A stretch of 64,000 bases of DNA from Pseudophaeobacter profundi. Its GTDB lineage: Bacteria; Pseudomonadota; Alphaproteobacteria; Rhodobacterales; Rhodobacteraceae. The translations under genes and the position numbers were made by a program. The stretch covers positions 62,001 through 126,000 of the forward strand of contig NZ_JARJEF010000005.1 in assembly GCF_029697505.1 (NCBI RefSeq), read 5' to 3'. Below are positions 61,552 through 64,000 of this stretch, piece after piece. Numbering within the stretch: the stretch's first letter is position 1; each line of letters starts with the position of its first letter. The notes below the pieces were generated by a model. It was not told the origin of the DNA, did not search any database, and saw only the letters and a program-made list of their open reading frames with translations.

Positions 61552-62874
61552 TTAGCCTGCCTTGAACTCGGGGTAGGCTTCCATGCCCAGCTCTGCCATG
61601 TCGAGACCGTTGATCTCATCTTCTTCGCTGACGCGGATGCCCATGGTGGACTTCAGGACCAACCAGACAATGCCGGAGACGATGAAGGTGAAGGCACCGA
61701 TGGCAACAAAGCCGGTGATCTGGGTGATGAACGAAGTGTCCGCAGTATAAAAGGGAACCGCGAAGGTGCCCCAGAGACCGGCAACCAGGTGCACCGGAAT
61801 GGCGCCAACCACGTCATCGATCTGCAGCTTGTCCAGCAGTGGCACAACAAAGACCACGATCAGACCACCCACGGCACCAATCCACAGAGCGCCAAACAGG
61901 GTTGGGTCGAGCGGGCCGGCTGTGATGGAAACCAGACCGGCCAGCGCGCCGTTCAGCGTCATGGTAAGGTCGGGCTTTTTGAACATCACCTGGGTCAGGA
62001 TCAGAGCAGTGACCGCACCGGACGCAGCCGCCATATTGGTGTTGGCAAAGATGCGCGAAATATCAGTGATATCGCCCACGGTGCCCATCGCCAGTTGCGA
62101 ACCACCGTTAAAGCCGAACCAACCGAGCCACAGAATAAAGGTACCCAGGGTCGCCAGGGCCAGGTTGGAACCCGGCATCGGCACAACCTTGCCGCCTTTG
62201 TATTTACCAATACGGGGGCCAAGGATCAGGGCGCCGGCCAGGGCTGCAAAGCCACCTGCCGCGTGTACCAGGGTAGAGCCAGCGAAGTCAGAGAAGCCCA
62301 TTTCCGACAGGAAGCCGCCGCCCCACTGCCAGGAGGCCTCGATAGGGTAGATCACGCCGGTCAGGACGGCGACAAAAATCAGGAAGGGCCAGAGCTTGAT
62401 GCGTTCCGCCAGGGTGCCCGAAACGATCGAGGCAGTGGTCGCGCAGAACATCAACTGGAAGAAAAAGTCAGAGCCGACCGAAGCATAGTCCAGCGAAGCA
62501 TCCGCTGCGGCCAGGCCGACGGGTTCCAGCGAGGTCGGAGCAAAGGCCCCCAGCAGGCCGGGAATGGACCAGGCATCGCCGGGGTACATCAGGTTAAAAC
62601 CAACCAGCCAGTACATAATGGCGGCAATCGAGAACAGCGCGATGTTCTTGGTCAGCTGCATGGTGACGTTCTTGGAGCGTACCAGACCGGCTTCGAGCAT
62701 GGCAAAACCAGCTGCCATCCAGAACACCATAAAGCCACCAATCAGGAACAGCAGCGTGGTAAAGATATAGGGCGTGATATCCGCAGGGGCTGCGGCTGCG
62801 GCCTCATCCGCCAGGGCCAGGCCCGGCAGTGTCGTCAGCGCAAGGGCCGACAAGGAAAGAGAGAGTTTACGCAT
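61552..62874 (-). CDS. amtB: Ammonium transporter
   Basis: 440 residues with a cleavable signal peptide (LSLSALALTTLPGLALA). Eleven membrane helices. Conserved: FWMAAGFAMLEAGLVRSKN, FDFAGSTLVHAAGGFAAL-type HAAGG, WLGWFGFNGGS, and VHLVAGLWG. Co-expressed with glnK 23 bases upstream; GlnK binding closes it. Confidence 0.97.
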   Translation of the reverse strand: MRKLSLSLSALALTTLPGLALADEAAAAAPADITPYIFTTLLFLIGGFMVFWMAAGFAMLEAGLVRSKNVTMQLTKNIALFSIAAIMYWLVGFNLMYPGDAWSIPGLLGAFAPTSLEPVGLAAADASLDYASVGSDFFFQLMFCATTASIVSGTLAERIKLWPFLIFVAVLTGVIYPIEASWQWGGGFLSEMGFSDFAGSTLVHAAGGFAALAGALILGPRIGKYKGGKVVPMPGSNLALATLGTFILWLGWFGFNGGSQLAMGTVGDITDISRIFANTNMAAASGAVTALILTQVMFKKPDLTMTLNGALAGLVSITAGPLDPTLFGALWIGAVGGLIVVFVVPLLDKLQIDDVVGAIPVHLVAGLWGTFAVPFYTADTSFITQITGFVAIGAFTFIVSGIVWLVLKSTMGIRVSEEDEINGLDMAELGMEAYPEFKAG

Positions 62875-62897
62875 CAGTAGTCCTCCAAATGCGGCGC

Positions 62898-63236
62898 TTA
62901 AAGCGCGTCTTGATTGGTTTCGCCGGTACGCACCCGCATGGCCTGCGCAACATCGAGAACAAAGATCTTGCCGTCACCGATCTTGCCGGTTCGGGCAGTG
63001 CTGGCGATGGTTTCGACCACCTGATCGGCCATACTGGCAGGCACCACGATTTCCAGCTTCAGCTTGGGTACAAAGTTCACTTCGTACTCGGCACCGCGAT
63101 AGATTTCGGTATGGCCCGCCTGGGCACCAAAGCCTTTGACTTCAGAGACCATCAACCCCGAGACGCCGATGCCTGTCAGGGCTTCTCGGACGTCCTCCAG
63201 CTTGAAGGGTTTGATGGCAGCTATGATCATTTTCAT
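62898..63236 (-). CDS. glnK: Nitrogen regulatory protein PII
   Basis: 112 residues, exact PII length. Tyr51 (RGAEYEVNF), the uridylylation site on the T loop, is present, plus GKIGDGKIFVLDVAQAMRVRTGE (B loop) and MKMIIAAIKPFKLEDVREAL. Senses 2-oxoglutarate and ATP/ADP; controls AmtB. Confidence 0.97.
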   Translation of the reverse strand: MKMIIAAIKPFKLEDVREALTGIGVSGLMVSEVKGFGAQAGHTEIYRGAEYEVNFVPKLKLEIVVPASMADQVVETIASTARTGKIGDGKIFVLDVAQAMRVRTGETNQDAL

Positions 63237-63534
63237 TTCGACATCCTTTCTGGAGGGCGCCTGTCACCTGGGTTGATTGTGTCATCCAGGGCCAAAAGGC
63301 GGGCACCCGCATCATTGCCAATGCAGAAAAGCCAAGGGGCCGCGTTGGGGGAACCGAAGGGGCGCTGTGGTATCGCTCCATCTGGTATCGCGGCTAAAAA
63401 AAGAGCGGATTATTGCCTGTTCGCCCGCAATTTGAGCAGTTCGCGAAGGCAAATTCCCCGCAAACCCCCTCTCTACAATGCGCCGCGAAGCGGGTAGAGT
63501 GGTTAAAACGGGCAAACCGGGCAGGATTATCGAG

Positions 63535-64000
63535 ATGGCGCAAGGAACAGGGCGTAGGCCACTGGTGGCAGAGAAACGCTATGCAAAGAACGGCTCCAAG
63601 GGGGCTGCCAGGCGGCCAGCGGGCCAGTCTGGCGGCGGGCTTTGGGCGCGGCTTTTTGGTAAACCAAAGCCGCGTGCGCGGCCAAAGCCCGGCTCCAAAC
63701 CGGGTTCAGCCACCAGAAAAGGTGCGCCGCGCAGGGCTGTTCGCAGTCGGAAACCCCGTGGCCTGATTGGGACTTTGCTGGCGCCGTTTCGCTGGATCCT
63801 GCGCCTGGTCTGGGGCTTTACCTGGCGGGTTGGGATGGTTGTCGTCACGCTGGTTGCCCTGGCGGTGGGCTACCAGACCTCGCAGCTGCCGCCTGTGGCG
63901 GATCTGTTGGATGGGCGCGCGCGTGGCTCTGTCACTTTGCTGGACAATACCGGCGAGGTCTTTGCCTGGCGCGGCGATCAATTTGGTGGCGTGGTAACGG
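63535..64000 (+). CDS. Penicillin-binding protein 1A/1C-type, N-terminal part (cut by window edge)
   Basis: Open to the end of the window; about 155 residues visible. A long basic, Gly/Pro/Arg-rich cytoplasmic tail (residues 1-80) precedes a membrane helix (LRLVWGFTWRVGMVVVTLVALAVGYQ) and then SQLPPVADLLDGRARGSVTLLDNTGEVFAWRGDQFGG, the start of a class A PBP glycosyltransferase domain. Makes and cross-links peptidoglycan. The unusually long tail is noteworthy. Confidence 0.8.
   Translation, partial: MAQGTGRRPLVAEKRYAKNGSKGAARRPAGQSGGGLWARLFGKPKPRARPKPGSKPGSATRKGAPRRAVRSRKPRGLIGTLLAPFRWILRLVWGFTWRVGMVVVTLVALAVGYQTSQLPPVADLLDGRARGSVTLLDNTGEVFAWRGDQFGGVVT

Noticed and set aside
63237-63400. Sigma-54 promoter before glnK
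   Set aside because: Candidates have GG and GC elements seven, not ten, bases apart. Not supported.
1-64000. tRNA, rRNA or CRISPR arrays
   Set aside because: Scanned for conserved tRNA arms, rRNA segments and regularly spaced repeats; none found. In particular the island does not end in a tRNA gene.

Overview
The window looks like a chromosomal segment of a marine alphaproteobacterium of the Roseobacter group (Rhodobacteraceae). This is an inference from gene content and GC-rich codon use: a leuC-hydrolase-leuD cluster, rsfS-rlmH, glcDEF, a PssA/PmtA pair, glnK-amtB, and ilvD and smpB all have the look of that group. No rRNA, tRNA or CRISPR array was recognised.

Layout. 1-10.3 kb: the end of a LysR regulator, then a surface-glycan block with two sulfotransferase-type genes, a GT4 glycosyltransferase, a 1384-residue protein that joins a galectin-like domain to two different glycosyltransferase domains, and a GT2 enzyme carrying a second, degenerate GT-like half. 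10.5-19 kb: leucine biosynthesis (leuB; leuC-hydrolase-leuD), interrupted by a LysR gene, an NAD-binding protein, a nuclease-fold exported protein and a membrane protein. 19-21.4 kb: rsfS, rlmH, rpiB and a small exported protein. 21.5-25.5 kb: glycolate oxidase glcDEF behind a dyad operator. 25.6-28.5 kb: an exported trypsin-like protease, a heat-shock regulated small HSP, a TetR regulator with twin operators, and a globin.

28.6-44.0 kb is an integrated genomic island of about 15.4 kb. It is bounded by a 20-base direct repeat lying in the last codons of gabD, so the element uses the 3' end of an aldehyde dehydrogenase gene as its attachment site and restores that end. Inside both ends there is a pair of CCAATA boxes exactly 22 bases apart, which look like integrase arm sites. 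Cargo: tyrosine integrase; a two-gene overlapping operon (DUF6932-like nucleotidyltransferase plus a coiled-coil partner); a serine recombinase with repeated TGTCCG boxes upstream; an HUH rolling-circle Rep-like protein divergent from a tiny ribbon-helix-helix protein; a pair of divergent XRE-type regulators; and a tightly overlapping operon xre-hsdM-hsdS-(ADP-ribosyltransferase-like)-hsdR-(YgjP-like metallopeptidase). The last operon and the nucleotidyltransferase pair are the best candidates for undescribed defence or conflict systems.

44-64 kb returns to the core chromosome: gabD, an esterase-type hydrolase, creatinase, pssA-pmtA (phospholipid head groups), a DUF1523 protein, a GT14 glycosyltransferase divergent from a third sulfotransferase, structured intergenic repeats, ilvD, benE divergent from an XRE-cupin regulator sharing two mirror-image operators, smpB, sseA, an aromatic/aspartate aminotransferase, glnK-amtB, and the beginning of a class A penicillin-binding protein.
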